Origin: Lepisosteus oculatus
Taxonomy: Eukaryota; Chordata; Actinopteri; Semionotiformes; Lepisosteidae
DNA length: 64,000 nt
Direction of reading: 5' to 3'
Assembly: GCF_040954835.1 (NCBI RefSeq)
Contig: NC_090700.1
Coordinates: 19,387,501 to 19,451,500, forward strand
The translations under genes and the position numbers were made by a program. Below, one piece after another: positions 50,601 to 62,317 of this stretch (position 1 is its first letter; the number at the start of each line of letters is the position of its first letter). The notes under the pieces were generated by a model, which saw nothing but the letters and a program-made list of their open reading frames with translations, was not told the DNA's origin and searched no databases.

Positions 50601-53600
50601 CAACAGAAGTTAAAAGGCATTCAGAGTGGGAATTAAAAGGGAATTAAAACTTCAGAAAGAGCTAGTCAGAGTCTCAAAGGGAAATTTATTTTTAACTTGT
50701 CTGTTCTGTCTCATACTGAAAGCAGAAGTAAGAACCACAGGGAACACATGGGAAGTGGTGTTGCCATCGAATTTCCATGTGTTGTAACTGTTTTCAGAGC
50801 ATGTGTGTGGGCTGCTACTGTTCGTCCCCCATGAGGGTTTCCCTCTAAAAACCCATTTTACAGTTGCTGTGGCTTCACGTATAATGCACTTCATTTCTTT
50901 CCAGATGGTCCCACTTATAAGAACAAAGACTCAGGCTCCTTTGGTTCAATTCATTCACTCTTGGGAAGACAGAGTAATACTGTCAAAGACTTGCCAAGAC
51001 ATCATGTCAGAATTTTCCAATGTACAAAAGCTCTGAAGTAGGTCTTCCTGAGATGTACAGTATATTGGACATGGACTTCTAAATAGTCATCCATCCATTT
51101 GCTAATAGCTTCATCCAACACTTTATCCAATACAGAGTGCCTATTTCAGCAAGCAACAGGCGCAAGCCAGGATACACTCTGGACTGGACGCCAGTCCATT
51201 GCAGGGCACCATCAAAATTACACCAAAGCCAAATTTCCCAGAAACCAATTATACAGTACTTCCAGAATGTCTTGGACTGTGGAAGTAAACCGGAGCATCC
51301 AGAAGACCCACATGAACACGGGTGTGCATACTAACTCCACACAGATTGAATCCAGGACCCTAGCGCTTCAAGGTAGCAATGTTATCTACCTCACCACCAA
51401 GTCACTCTTCTAAATAGACTATCTATAATTCATATACGATACAATAATATTATTTTATTATCAGAAACTAGTTTGTGTCTAAGCAGCTATGTTTCACACA
51501 CAGAAAAGTACCTACAAAACTCTACAAACAATATGTATAAACTTCACATTAAAAATGAGTAAAATTAGTTTAACCCACACATATTCCTTATAGCACTCCT
51601 ACAGGAATCCCCACAGTTTACCAGAGCCTGAAAGTTGACTCCCCCAACAATCACAATTAGCTGCTCAAATTGCACAATATCCCTCGTATATCTTGATTTT
51701 TAGGCTTTTTTTGTGTGTATCTGTTTGCAGGTATGATTAATGAAGTATTCTACCTCCCATCTCAAATTCCTTAGATATTTTGCTAACATGCATCTCTCAG
51801 AAGGGGCTCTTAAAAAACAGACAATACGAAAATAATTAATTTGAAATGTATCTGTACAGTTAGAGCACACAATAAACCTACATTACATACTTTCATGAAG
51901 GAATAAGCTAAATGTTTTGATTGTATTATTATAACTACATCCATTTTAAGCCAAGTTACTGTACACCCTTGGATTTGGAAATTGAATTCTTGTATATGGG
52001 ACCAATTTGAAGAAATAAACATGTTAGCATACTGTATGTTAAAAGAAAAGGAAATACAAGATACAGTATTATTATTTATAGCTCAAGGTTGGACCTTTCA
52101 TCCATTGTGGGTCACCTCCACATCCCAAGTGCCATATAAATGCACAGGATTACTATGATTTATTTAGCAATTAGCATAAGCAGTACAGTACATAACAACA
52201 ATAAATTCATATAAGGGAAAATGAGGCATTAATGAGCAAATGTGGACCCTTAAGAATCTTCACTGGTATAACAAGGGAAAAGCAGAGTAAGGATTAGTAA
52301 GGCGTGAGAAAACATAAATATAGATACTGTATATGGTAAAATGATGAATGAGAAATGCTGTGTCGTAGTAAAGTAAATGTGAGTTTTAATACTATAAAAT
52401 CGGTGGAAAAACTACAAAAAATGCTGCACGAAATTATCGACATAAACTTTTATTACTGTCTTTCTCAGCTTTTTTTGGGGTTGCCCTGTTTCTTTAGTCA
52501 GTCAAGTGAAGACAAGAGTGTCATCTTCATGCCAGAGGCAGCTTGCTTAAGCTCTCACAGCAGTGCTGAGAGTTGACTGGCCTTAGCTGATAGGCTTATC
52601 ACACTCCTTTCAGTTGTTATTTCTGACCTGCTTCTCAACATGCCCCAGCTTCCACTTGGCTTTTATCAGAATGCTTATCCCTGCCTCTTCTCATGCATAC
52701 AAATTCATTTCTTCACTTCTTCTCCAGCCGCTGCCTCCCTATCAGTCATTGCCTGAATCCCTGCAAGTGTACAAGGACCACTGCAAAATGGCCAAAGAGT
52801 TTCACGATGTCAAGAAGGAGATTGCTCGGCTGGAGGAACGGAAGTAAGTCATTGCAAAAAGGAGATTTGGAAAATGCAAATTGACATCTTTTATAGGAAC
52901 GGAGCATCAGAAAGTTCACAAAACAAGCAATATTTTGTTGCCAGCTAAATAGGTTTTCTGTTCATATCTAGGTATGTTGTTTGCTGATGTCACCCTTCCT
53001 GTTTTGTTATGTCATTTACTTTCACTTCTTTAAGGTAAGAAATGTCCAATGAAAACAAATTTCCATTTCACATTTCCTAATGCTGTTAATATTACTGGCT
53101 CAGTAACTTGGCATAGGTTTCAACCACAATTCACTATGCTACTTTCCTTTTGAAAACTATCAAAATAACTTCTAGTTTTATCTAAGCCCCCATGCATGAA
53201 CTATGAACAAATACAGATTTGTACACAGAGAAACAGGCTACTTAGACTTTTATGTTCTCCCTGTGTTTGTGTAAGTGTCTTCCGGATTCTCTGGTTTCTT
53301 CCCACAGTCCAAAGACATACTGGTCGGTTAACTGGCCGTGGTGAAAGAGCATACAGTGTTTGGGTCTGTCTGCCCTGGGATGGGCATGGGATGGACTGGG
53401 ATGGGCATTGGATGGACTGGGATGGGCATGACATGTGGATGGGATAGACTGGGATGGGCATGACATGGGGATGGGATGGGCCCTGGGATGGGCATGGGAT
53501 GGACTGGCGTCCCATCTAGAATGCATCCCACCTCGCACCCGCTGCTTGCAAGGATTGGCTCTGGCTCCCCAGTGACCCTGAACTGGATGAAGTGTTTAAG

Positions 53601-56600
53601 AAATGAATGGATGGATTATCTTGGACTTGTATCAAGATATAAACACTATAGCTGTACTTATAGATCCAAAGAAGGAATGAGAACCTCTTTACATTAAAAG
53701 ATTACAACGGTGTCTCTTCCGTGTCACTCTGGCCCCTGCCCCCTATTAAAAGCTTAGTCAACTTTATTTTAAGTTCACTTTGTATATGAAATCAGGGGAT
53801 TTCCAGGTTGCGTCAATGTTTTTATTTTGAAGTTTTGAAACCAACTCCATGGTAATGAATATTGCATGTCTTAAAAGCGCACTGTTGCTCACATGTAGAG
53901 TAGGTATTCACTATTCAACAATTTTAAGTCTAGTTCTGAGGTTAGGCCATGATTGAGATAAGGCAGAACATTAAAAGTACAGCTGGGGGTGTGTAGAGTG
54001 ATAGGGGAATTCCATCTGTGAATTAATTTCAGTTCAGGAGAACTTGGACGGGCAGTTGTTTTCTGGACAGCTTGAATCAAATCATGTATAACTACAGGTT
54101 ACATGCTCTAGTGTTTGCAAAAAAATGTCTGGAATCTTGAATAATCACACTGTAGAAAGAACTATTTATCTTATGACTCCTATACCAGTAGCTTCAATTA
54201 CATTGCTGTGGTTGAAATATTCCTTTAATAATCATAATCCCGTTTCCCTGAACATAACTCAACAAAAGTGTTAAAAAACTGTCTGTTGGGTTGGGTTTAT
54301 TTATTTTTACTGTAGTGAAACCAAACCATACCATACCTTGGCTGACATTTTAGGACACATTATGAATTAAAAAAAAGAATAAATGTAATTGTTTTAATAA
54401 ACCTGTAATTGAAGCCATTAAACCTTGCAGAGTCCATTGCCAGTCTGACACAACTCCACACACTGTGCTCAGCACTGTATGATCTGGAGGTAACCATACT
54501 GATGTGCTGTGGCATTGTTTAAAAATACACCCTATCATTACATCAATCACGTGTTACAGTACCTCTAATACCTTGTTATTTTCAAAATACGTCATTATAA
54601 AATACCTCTCTACTCAATCAAAAACAAACAGCAGTAAATATTCTGAAAAGCCCTATCTTCCCAACCCATATTTCAACAAATCGCTAACGTTAAAAGTTAT
54701 TTTTTTATTACTTTGTCTTAAGATGCTCCCTGAAAGTCAGCTTTTAACATAATATTTTATGTGCCCTATTCAATGAATCATCCTGCATGAAAACCCCTTA
54801 TTTTACTGAAAATTCTAATCCCTAGCAAAAGAAATAGGGTAATGATCTTCAAGAATTTGCCATTAAGGCTGTAGAACTAAATGCAGTACACTCTAGGGAG
54901 TCACGCCTTCATTTTCCAGGAGTATAAGAGACTTTTGTAACTTTCCGGACAATGCCTTGAATACAAGAGTAATTCCTTCAGAAAAAATATGTTACTCTAC
55001 ATATGTTAAGAGTAACATTTCATAATGGAGTTTTTAATGAAAGTTCGGGAGGAATGAAGGCAGCCGCGCTCATTCGACACAGCTGCTGCAATTCTCACTA
55101 AATCCTGACGTAAGCAACCAGTCTCCATAAATCTCTTAAAAAGATGTGCTAATATCCCAGATTAGGTCAGAAGGATAGTCCTGTTCTCCCATCTTGACTT
55201 TAGGCAGTGGGCTGTAGCATGACCCTAGATTTATGTGAAAGAAAAAAATGGCAAAATCATAAATGTATACTTTCACTTATTCAAAGGAAATAAATAACAA
55301 GAGCCACATGTTCTATTAGTCTGAACTGATTCCATCTCAGATTTGGGCCAGTGGCCAGATGTAAATAAAACATTTCTATATATGACAAAAGTACTTGTCC
55401 AGAAAAAATATAGCAAATTCACCTTATACAGTTGTAGTTAACATACATCATTACAAAGGACTTTTAAAGCTTACAAAATGAATCACAGGGAAAGCAAATC
55501 AGCAAAGAATCAAACCTTGTTTATTAAAATCATGTTACTTAGTGTCTTTTGAGGATCCGCCTCTTGAGGTTTGTTAATCTGGTTCTTCTTATTCCCATCT
55601 TCATTAGCTAGTCGCTTTTATGGGAGAAAAAGATAATACGTTTTACATGGAATAAGTTTTGGATTTATAGAATTTAACATAATATGAACAATAACAGAAG
55701 ACATGCTCACAGAGGTAAGATTATTACACTTTGGTGCTGGAAGGTCAGAAAAAGAAAAATCCAAATAAACAGCTGTTTATTACAGCACAGAGTATAATCT
55801 AGATAAGAAATGCAACTACAGCTTATACTCAGCATGCGCATGAAAGGCGAGAGAAACATACTGTACATTACAGTAAAATTCCAGAATAAAAAGGGAGCAT
55901 TTCCCGGGGTGCTATCTGCATGGAGTTTGTGTGTTCTCCCTGTGTTTGTGTGCATTTCCTCCCACAGTCCAAAAACATACTGGTATGTTAATTGGCTGTG
56001 ACTCACCTGTGATCAGGAATTGGAAGAAGTGGCTAGGAAATTAATGACTGGGTGAAGTCTACATTTCTTCACAGTCTGAGAAATTCTTTTGCTCAAACAT
56101 ACATGAGCTACACACAACTGGTTGTGCATTATTGCCAAGACTCATCTGAGTTTTAAGTCATGGGACAAGGTTGATTTTACTTCTACTGTGGTAGGAAACC
56201 AAAATAAGCTCTGGCCTGATGAGTCACTGTGGCTCTGATACGGAGTTTACTTTTTTTGTACTGCAGCAACCAGTGACACATACTGCTCCCCCATATGCTC
56301 TGAAATGAAACATAAGAAGTTGCATTATTAACATAAATCCTTAGCACTTATCAAATCATTAGTTTTTGAGTTCAAAGGACATATCATTCTATTGTGTTTA
56401 TGTACAGTACGTGCTTGCTGTTTATAGGGAGAAAATAGAAAACACTGTGACTTGGCATGAATGTTTCAGGGCACTGTGTAAAATATTTATTGGATTAAAC
56501 AAAACAAAAATGAATGTTCACACTTCAAATACAGCAATATTTGTCTATAAACAAGACTTCATTTTCCTTTAATTGGCTATAGTTCATAGTGCTTCCTTGT

Positions 56601-57655
56601 CATTTTAAAAGTCAGTTTTCTGCTTTTTTTATGGCCTAACTACAATGCTTAGTTTGGAATTTATCCAAGGTTATTGCACCATACTTTACCGTACCTCCCC
56701 TCAGCACAACACAAAAAAGCTTTTCTGTGTACAAAGGCCGGTTTTTACAAGCTTTTCCACATGTTCCTTTTTTGTGTTGTTGATCTACAGAGGCATATCA
56801 GCATAAACCCTGTAACAGTTAAATACTTATCAGCAACACACAGGTTGTAAGACTGGAAACAATCCTTGTCTCTGTGCTCTCTGCTGTGTTTGACAGGAAA
56901 CTCAAGTGTGTCACAGGGAAATGCCCTGCTGAGATTTCAATTCCTCAATTTGATTCATTTGGAAAAAAAGGCATAGAGATTAATTTTCCGCATAAAATCA
57001 AACAAAGAAACACACACGTTTTCTTTCAGCTACAGTAAATCCCATTCATGAACAGATTTTTTTTTCTGCAGTGTTTGGCTCACGCATTGGAATTAAAAAA
57101 ATCTGCAGCACCGGCAGATCAGTTTTATATTAATGATGATAATAGAACATGACGTTTTTCCTGACTTTAATGTAAGAGTTCATCTTGACATTAAGCATGG
57201 GGAAGGAAACACAAATTTGACACTTTTGGTCAGTGTTAAGTTTCATGTCCTTGAACTTACCTTGAACAGATTTTCTGAGTCAGATTTTTTTCCACTCTGG
57301 TTCTGATGGAACCAAAATAGTACAACGTCTCAAATATATTTTATTTTTTAATTTCAGCCCACTGTTAGTTCTAAATTTAATTCTGGAACTTTGAATGCCT
57401 CATTCGTTGCAGCTGTTACCAGTTAAAAAAGTATAAAATATGGGACTATGACAGATTCCTCTTTTTTGTCACAGGAAAGAGCTGATAGCTGCCCTGGTTG
57501 AAGATGAAATGATGAGCCAGGAAGCTTCTCATCTTCAGGAGGAGTTCAGCGTGCTTGCCGAGGAGAATCGGACGCTGATAACAGTCCAGAGCCAGCGCAG
57601 TGAGCAGCTGGAGAAACTCCGCGTACTGAACCAGAAGAGACAGGGATCCTCATGA
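37271..57655 (+). CDS. MAP3K7CL: MAP3K7CL, TAK1 C-terminal-like coiled-coil protein (4 coding exons)
   Basis: Exons: 37271-37351 (ATG at 37276), 39601-39662, 52728-52843 and 57475-57655 (TGA at 57653-57655), giving 144 aa; the short human form is 142 aa. Phases match at each junction and all introns are GT-AG. Exon 1 encodes DKPEVQIAFSLNDST, the family's N-terminal signature. Exon 2 encodes LPLTFPDLEQQLQ. Exons 3 and 4 form a charged heptad-rich coiled coil (VKKEIARLEERKKELIA, then EENRTL and EQLEKLR) ending in RQGSS, as in mammals. The protein resembles the C-terminal TAB-binding region of TAK1 (MAP3K7) but has no kinase domain. Its biochemical role is poorly known. Intron 3 is 13 kb and packed with transposable elements. 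Confidence 0.93.
37352..39600 (+). other. MAP3K7CL intron after coding exon 1: one LINE fragment
   Basis: A CR1-like 3' fragment lies at 37490-37700. A short stretch at about 38770-38815 (TTATCCAAGGCGACTTTACA) resembles the body of a fish tRNA-SINE. Nothing else was recognised. Confidence 0.5.
37490..37700 (+). repeat. CR1-like LINE 3' fragment
   Basis: Decodes with stops to the CR1 C-terminal motif (TQ/LKGLWEYGT register, then DEILGSFNY) and ends in the family's 3' segment with CTTCCTCTCATTTGTAAA. Confidence 0.6.
39905..40030 (+). repeat. CR1-like LINE 3' fragment
   Basis: Contains AGCACTTCTTTACACAAAGG then GTTGTGGGAGTCTG and AACAAGCTTCCAGTG, the same coding remnant as at 5590, 37490 and 43925. 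Confidence 0.55.
41095..42830 (-). mobile_element. L2/Rex-type non-LTR retrotransposon, 5' truncated
   Basis: An open frame on minus (41322-42359 and further upstream) encodes the middle and end of a reverse transcriptase: FDTVDHNILL, GVPQGSILGPLLF, FYADDTQ with the catalytic Asp pair, then the C-terminal NSLPKDIR and FKSRLKTFFF. The minus-strand 3' end reads GCGCTATATAAAATAAAG and finishes in an ATT-rich tail at about 41095-41130. Damaged upstream RT sequence (PCPLVQ..., FEPLQSGFR) reaches about 42830. It is a dead 5'-truncated copy, but its 345-codon open stretch suggests it is fairly young. Host-gene status is excluded by these motifs. Confidence 0.88.
43670..43890 (+). repeat. SINE with L2-like tail, diverged
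   Basis: Contains GGGTCCTGGGTTGGATTCAG, GTGGAGTTTGCATGTTTTTG and a late AATTGCCTATATTCC segment matching the 10906-11140 family order. Confidence 0.5.
43925..44100 (+). repeat. CR1-like LINE 3' fragment
   Basis: Shares AAAGGGTTGTGGGAGTATGG and AACAAACTACCCAGC with the other copies. It ends directly against the 5S-derived SINE. Confidence 0.6.
44113..44706 (+). repeat. 5S rRNA-derived SINE (SINE3-like), near complete, with ATT tail
   Basis: The first 85 bp follow 5S rRNA: GAAGCTAAGCAGG (44153-44165) and TCAGTACCTAGATGGAGACC (to about 44196) correspond to the pol III internal control region. The body includes GGTCCTGACTGTCTGTGGTC, ATTGGCTTCATGC and GCACATTGGTGGTGGTGGAG. The end reads GCGCTTTCATGGAGTGTCCA, and the tail is an ATT/AGT microsatellite (about 44630-44706). 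A decayed relative is at 524-895. Confidence 0.85.
44770..45590 (-). mobile_element. LINE 3' relic on minus strand
   Basis: The minus-strand 3' end shows a TTGAATTGAAGTG tail after AGGCCCTACAGTATATAAAC. Upstream text such as the complement of AGGGGCCCTGTAACTAAAGG and AACCTTATAAGTAAGTAGAG matches the usual C-terminal end of fish L2-like ORFs. It is heavily decayed. Confidence 0.5.
45795..46530 (-). pseudogene. USP16: Inverted duplicate of USP16 exon 5 with flanking introns
   Basis: On the minus strand this block follows USP16 11830-12585 closely: end of intron 4, all of exon 5, and about 430 bp of intron 5. The exon copy (46209-46423) is 215 bp, exactly as in USP16. It keeps the CAGCAG acceptor, the GTAAAATC donor and an open frame with the catalytic-Cys motif [10 protein letters not shown] handful of replacements are visible (for example S to R before NLGNT, and A to T after FFN). 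Because introns are included, it came through DNA, not RNA. It lies antisense in MAP3K7CL intron 3 with no other USP16 exon near, so it is most likely non-functional. Confidence 0.9.
46845..48405 (+). mobile_element. Penelope-like retroelement with GIY-YIG endonuclease and inverted arm
   Basis: The plus strand encodes, with frameshifts, the end of a Penelope-type RT (FLDINFSI, SVHYKPTD) and a linker with paired cysteines (FPCNRARCITCKY). Then comes a GIY-YIG domain: LIYCISCSKCPTIYIGETGK, from about 47923. After it come the family 3' segment and the tail ATGGAATAAACCTATTACTT (to 48405). The left 430 bp (46845-47290) is an inverted copy of the right end (about 48018-48405), including the endonuclease C-terminus. 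Such arms are typical of Penelope elements. It is broken by stops and frameshifts. Confidence 0.85.
48612..49952 (+). mobile_element. Tc1/mariner transposon relic
   Basis: It starts at TA followed by CAGTGCCTTGCTAAAGTATT (48614 on) and ends near 49952 with GAATACTTTTGCAGAAC, the decayed inverse. The plus strand keeps transposase scraps: a WSDLPTFGLFGLN-like region, a DGTKHVQILEENL block near 49400, and a KRLAAVI-like C-terminus near 49700. All frames are broken. Confidence 0.75.
49985..50170 (-). repeat. SINE with L2-like tail, minus strand
   Basis: The complement shows the family segments ending in TTGTTTTTTCAGGG and GGTTTTTCCTGGGAGC, with the text around 50125-50170 (CTCATAGGTAGCAGCACTTG) corresponding to the head. 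Confidence 0.5.
51083..51412 (-). repeat. tRNA-derived SINE with L2-like tail, near full length
   Basis: On minus the head (51340-51412) reads CTTGGTGGTGAGGTAGATAA with CCTGGATTCAATC. The body holds CATGTGGGTCTTC, and the tail carries the TGGACTGGCGTCC complement and ends at ATCCATCCATTTGC (51083-51110). Confidence 0.65.
53235..53612 (+). repeat. SINE with L2-like tail carrying an internal tandem expansion
   Basis: Normal family text comes before (GTTCTCCCTGTGTTTGTG, TTCTTCCCACAGTCCAAAGA) and after (CTGGCGTCCCATCTAGAATG, TGAACTGGATGAAGTG). In between, 53375-53516 is a tandem array of GGGATGGGCATGG / GGATGGACTG-type units. Confidence 0.75.
53375..53516 (+). repeat. Minisatellite of GATGGGCATGGGATGGACTG-type units
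   Basis: Six or so imperfect units of roughly 20-30 bp mix GGGATGGGCATG, GGATGGACT and GACATG. It has an evident origin in the SINE's own GGATGGACTGGCGTCCC junction. Confidence 0.8.
55912..56020 (+). repeat. SINE tail fragment
   Basis: Reads TGCATGGAGTTTGTGTGTTC, TTTCCTCCCACAGTCC, AAAAACATACTGG, AATTGGCTGTGACTC: the standard family tail, truncated on both sides. Confidence 0.65.
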
Positions 57656-60233
57656 CCCTTGCAGTAGGACCTTTAAGCCAGTATCAGCCAGGGCTGACGA
57701 TGGAGTAGCCTAGCCCTGCCAGTGGATTTCTGCAATTCCGTGGCACATTGTGGTTTGTACTGCTCTTTGAGAGAGGCCCCAACACAGAGGCCAAGGAAAA
57801 ACAAGGTCATGATGTCTTGGGAATGGAATAGTGCACACAGTGATGCCTCTTCATTCTTGCCCTTCAGACTGATAAGTAAAAACTACTACTGGGGACACTC
57901 TGAAACCTACTACTAATAGTTGGTTTGTCTTTATTATTTCCACTCCAGATACATCAAAATGTTTAACTGAATTATAGCATAATTAAAATTAGACAAATTA
58001 GGAGTATTATTAAAGTCCAATGTAAAAATGTTTGAATCTCATTTGCAAGGTCTATTGTTTGTTAGCTCATTTGCTTTAAATGTACGTGAAATGGCACCCA
58101 TGACAATTTTTAGAGGCCATTTAGAGAACCAAACCGAGTAAAAACTGTGAATGGGGACTTACATGACAGAAACACAAAAAAACTAATTTTGCCTTTTTTA
58201 TAGAAACTTTGTTCCTCATAATAGAACCAATCCAGACTTTTAAACAAAACCAGACAAAATGAATATATAAAAATAAAAAAAACTAACATATTAACTTAAC
58301 TTTGGTTATCTAATTAAAGGCCTATTTGTTATTCTTGAGGTCTTCAACTAAAAGGTAATTTCAAAATTGGTTTTCTAGTATTCAAAGTAAAAACAAATTA
58401 ATATAAAAATTGTAAAAAATATTTAACTGCAATCAGTGTATTTTTTCTGCAACCCATGTTCAATGTATACACTAATGCTAAGAGTTGAAATCTTTACAAA
58501 AGGTAAAGTAAAGTATTACTCAGGTGGAACTGTTTATTGAAGTATTATCAGGTACTGTAATCTACAGATAGTACAGTAATTCAACATTAAGAACAGATGT
58601 TTGAAGTTGTGCTACATCATTAAAATAAAACAGAGAAATATTTGAAATTCCTTGTGAAAGTATCTGAATCAGAAAACATAGACAAATTTACAAATAATTT
58701 AATCAGGCTATTACACTAAATTAATTTTGTTTCATTAGAAATTAATGTTTAATTAGAAAATGATAAACCTAATTTTTGATAAGCCTGTTTTTATTCAGTT
58801 AAATAAGATATTACCTTAAGATGGAGTAGGTTTATCTTCTATATCTTCTCATTTTCTTTCTTTACTCCACTTTATCTCACCACTTCACCCACTATACAGT
58901 ATCTCTTTCCTCCACATACAGTACCTGAAAAAGGCTCTACAGCATAAACTTTGTGTCCTTTCTTTTTTCTTTTCAGTGTGAGCTTGTTTCTTCTCAGCTC
59001 CCCACTCTTCATATTTTGTTGCCTCCAAAATTGAGAATTGTTTTTTAATTGTTTTTTTTCACTGGGAATAAAAATTCTAACAAGATTAGGTGTCACCTCG
59101 TTGTGTTTTCTGTGGTCTTTTGTTTGATTCTCCTGTTGGCTCAAAAGATACTCTCTCATGCTAAATAACTGCTTGAAAAAAAAAACAAGAACAATTACAG
59201 AAGAATCTGGAGAAGCATAATAGCAAAATCAATTAGGAAAGTGTGGGTGTCCTAGTGGTTTTCAATTTGTGGGTGCAAGCGTATACGAAATACTCAGGTA
59301 GGTCACTATTGTCTGTTTTAAAATGTAAATTTGAAAATTACAGTTGACATTATTATTGTAGGATTTGTGTTAAAACTGTGAAAGGATGGAATCAGTGGTA
59401 TCCATCTGCTTGGAGTATGCAAGATTTGAATGGCAGACACTGTGAAACAGCATTTGCATGTTTTGGCAATCAGCATTCAGCAGGATTGTGGCACAAAATG
59501 TGACACACAACTTGCAGGTACAATATAATTTTCAGGAACCTCTGCAACAGGAGACCAGAATGGCAATACAACTAACAATTATCTGTATGTTTTTTTCAAA
59601 GTACATTTTATTATAAATCCAAGTGTTTTTGTACAGTATATACTGGTGGGCCATTGGGTTAAAAAGCTTAAAAGCCAGTCTAGAAAAAGATTATTTTTAA
59701 ATAACTCGTGGCTGAAGTCTGCAGCTTAAGAAAAGTCCATTTTAATTGGGATGTTCACACATCTGCAATAGAAATCATACAGCTTCTGTTGCAACCTTTT
59801 AAGTTCTATTGGCATTCCTTTCTCATCTGTTTTCTCCTATACTGGTCTTTTAGTTTGGCTGACTCTAGATGATCTTCATCTGAGTATGTGATGGGCTGGG
59901 GCTCCTGAATTGTTGCTTCATGTTTGAAGGTTCTTGGTGTATGCTGTCTCTGGGTACATGTACTTTGTTAAACAATAAAGAATTGTTCTCCAAGAAAAGA
60001 AAAGAAAAGAAAAGTCAATTTACACGTGTACGTCAGACTGAGCAGAGAGCCATGTAACAGAACAGGAGGAGCAACAACGTGCGACACTTTGTGGGTAAGC
60101 GGCACAAACTATCATGTCACATTGCAGTTGCCAAGCCCCTGAGGGCAGCATGAGAAGAACCTTAACAGGGTTTGAAGCAACAAACAGATAAGGAGTAGTC
60201 AAGCAAGCTGTACATGGTCTCTTAATGTGATAA
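57656..60233 (+). other. MAP3K7CL 3'UTR and downstream flank
   Basis: Probable 3'UTR, with candidate AATAAA signals near 58270 and at 58624-58629. A Penelope-like relic lies at about 58920-59020 and an AAAAG microsatellite at 59993-60013. I see no gene. Confidence 0.45.
58920..59020 (+). repeat. Penelope-like 3' end relic
   Basis: Contains CCTGAAAAAGGCTCTACAGC followed by TTTGTGTCCTTTCTTTTTTC and TTTTCAGTGTGAGC, a damaged version of the family tail; the hammerhead-like core has lost its invariant bases. Confidence 0.5.
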
Positions 60234-60512
60234 TGTTGCTTTATTAGCCCTATACAATTTCTTGGATTAGGAATTCATCTTTTCACATACGCATACCCCA
60301 GGTTGCTATCCATCAGACCAGACACAGACAGGGAGAGAAGCATGGGATCAGAGCACAGGGTCAGCCATTGTATAGTGCCCCTGGAGCAGCCAGGGTTAAG
60401 GGCCTTGCTCAGGGGCCCAAGGGAGTAGGACTACTCTGCTGGCCGCGGGATTTGAACCGGCAACCTTCCAGTCACAGGCACAGATCCTTAGCCACAGAGC
60501 CACTCTCGCCAA
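60234..60512 (-). repeat. tRNA-derived SINE, complete copy
   Basis: On minus it starts at GGCGAGAGTGGCTCTGTGGC (A box) with GCCGGTTCAAATCCCGCGG as a near-perfect B box. The body includes CTGCTCCAGGGGCACTATAC and the copy ends in AAATTGTATAGGGCTAATAA. Truncated relatives are at 8488-8645 and 11724-11831. Confidence 0.85.
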
Positions 60513-62317
60513 AGGTGCTTCTCATCTGCACCTTGGTGTGGGCAATAATTATTAGTAGGAAAACAGGGCAACACTTTAAAATAAGTGTAATTGGAACATA
60601 CGTATAGGCCATTTGACCCGTCATGAACATTTTGAAGTTTAGTCAAATAAAATATACTTTGTAAAGAAACCCAGAGTTTGAGCCTCAAAACCTGTTCCAT
60701 ACACCCACAATTCTTAGTGTAAAGAGTTTTTTTATTATTATTCACCCTACATTAACTCCCATAATGTAACTAATGTAGTTTCCAACAACATTTCTTTTTT
60801 CCACTGCTGAGGTCTTCATACATTCTTAGTCTTATTTTTGTTTTCTGCACAATTAGCAAAAGACACATGGAATGTATATATAATTACCTACAGTATATAT
60901 ATGTTAGTAATACTCCTAGTAAAAAATAAGACTAACTGTCTCATAATCCAGAATTATACAGGAAATGTAATAGAAACAAGACTTAGTGCTCTATACAGTA
61001 GGTTCTTGTTTTATCTCCCTTCTAATAATTATTAGTTTGGCTTAAAATTACTCAGTACCAGCGGAACTGCTTATTTAACAAAGAACATTTGATTAACATA
61101 TTTTATAAACACGTGTGTGATTTACTATTTTCATTTTTATCTTCCAGTACTAATCCCTTATTATTTCATGAACTGTTTATTTCCATCTCTCTCTCCAATG
61201 ATCTAAGGCGCATTTAAAAACACAAAAATTACCAATACTGTACTTCTTTGTTTTGTTGTTAAACTCTCTTTATATATTAATTGAAATGCAATAATACATT
61301 TACAGTAAATAAGATGATTTAATATGGCTTTCATATCAAATGCATTTGAAGTAAACACACAGAAATAATCTAAATACATTCATGGCATTTCCCTCTTTCG
61401 ACATGCGATGATCAACATCATTATCATAAAGCAGTACCAGAAATTTCTGATTTCATGCCAAGGCAGACGGAGAGTCAGCTAATGCTAACATAGTAACACT
61501 ACTCTTATTTTGGTTTTCAGCTGAATTAGCGAAAGACAAATGGAATGTAAACAGTATATAATGACCCACATACATAATAACAATAATACTCTTAATTGTA
61601 CTCAATAATACTCTTTGAAAAAAATTGACCAACTTCAGCAATTACTAATGAAAAATCTGATTTTCTTCTTTAAGTTCAACTGAAATGTGTGGCATTTTAA
61701 TACACTTCCTACTCAATTGTTTCACATCCAGGTCTGACAGAGCCTTCCCCAGGCTATGACTAAAATGGGAAATATCACACTGTGCATAATCTGAAAAAGA
61801 CATTAAGTAAGACATTAAGTAACAGGAAAATGTGTGTGATGTGTGCTGTTGCTTCAAAAATCATCCACCTTTAATTAGTAAGAAAAAGAACGCAGATTCC
61901 TTTACTTTCTTATCCCATCTCAAGCAATTTCAGTCAAGACAACCACATTACAGTATTTGCCCCTGCAGTCCAGATTGAATCTCATCATCAATAGGGAATT
62001 GTACCACTGACCCAAATGAAGGATGTGATCTAATTATTGAATGCACAATTCATGTTTACAGCAGTGTCACATTTTACAACTGGCTTTAACAGCAGTGTGG
62101 AAGAATGATGAGTGTTCTGGACTCCCAGCCAATGGGCTGTTAGCCCAAGTCCTGGGTAGGACACTGGTATTGTCTCCATGAGCATGATATTTCCCTTACT
62201 GTACATGGCTCCAGTCTCTGCCTTGCTGTACACATGGGACATAAGGTCATCATTGTAAAAGAGAATTTGTTTTCTAACTGAGTTATTTGTAACTTATCTG
62301 GTTAAATAAAAGATTAA
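60513..62317. other. Intergenic AT-rich region, nothing clear
   Basis: No gene or repeat family recognised, apart from two diverged direct repeats at about 60815-60920 and 61480-61600. Confidence 0.5.

Larger units (their letters stand above)
52844..57474 (+). other. MAP3K7CL last intron
   Basis: Contains a SINE with an internal minisatellite (53235-53612) and a SINE tail (55912-56020). The rest is AT-rich with nothing recognised. Confidence 0.5.

Noticed and set aside
53201-53538. Overlapping minus ORFs rich in Pro, Ser and His
   Set aside because: They are translations of the minisatellite and SINE, not genes.
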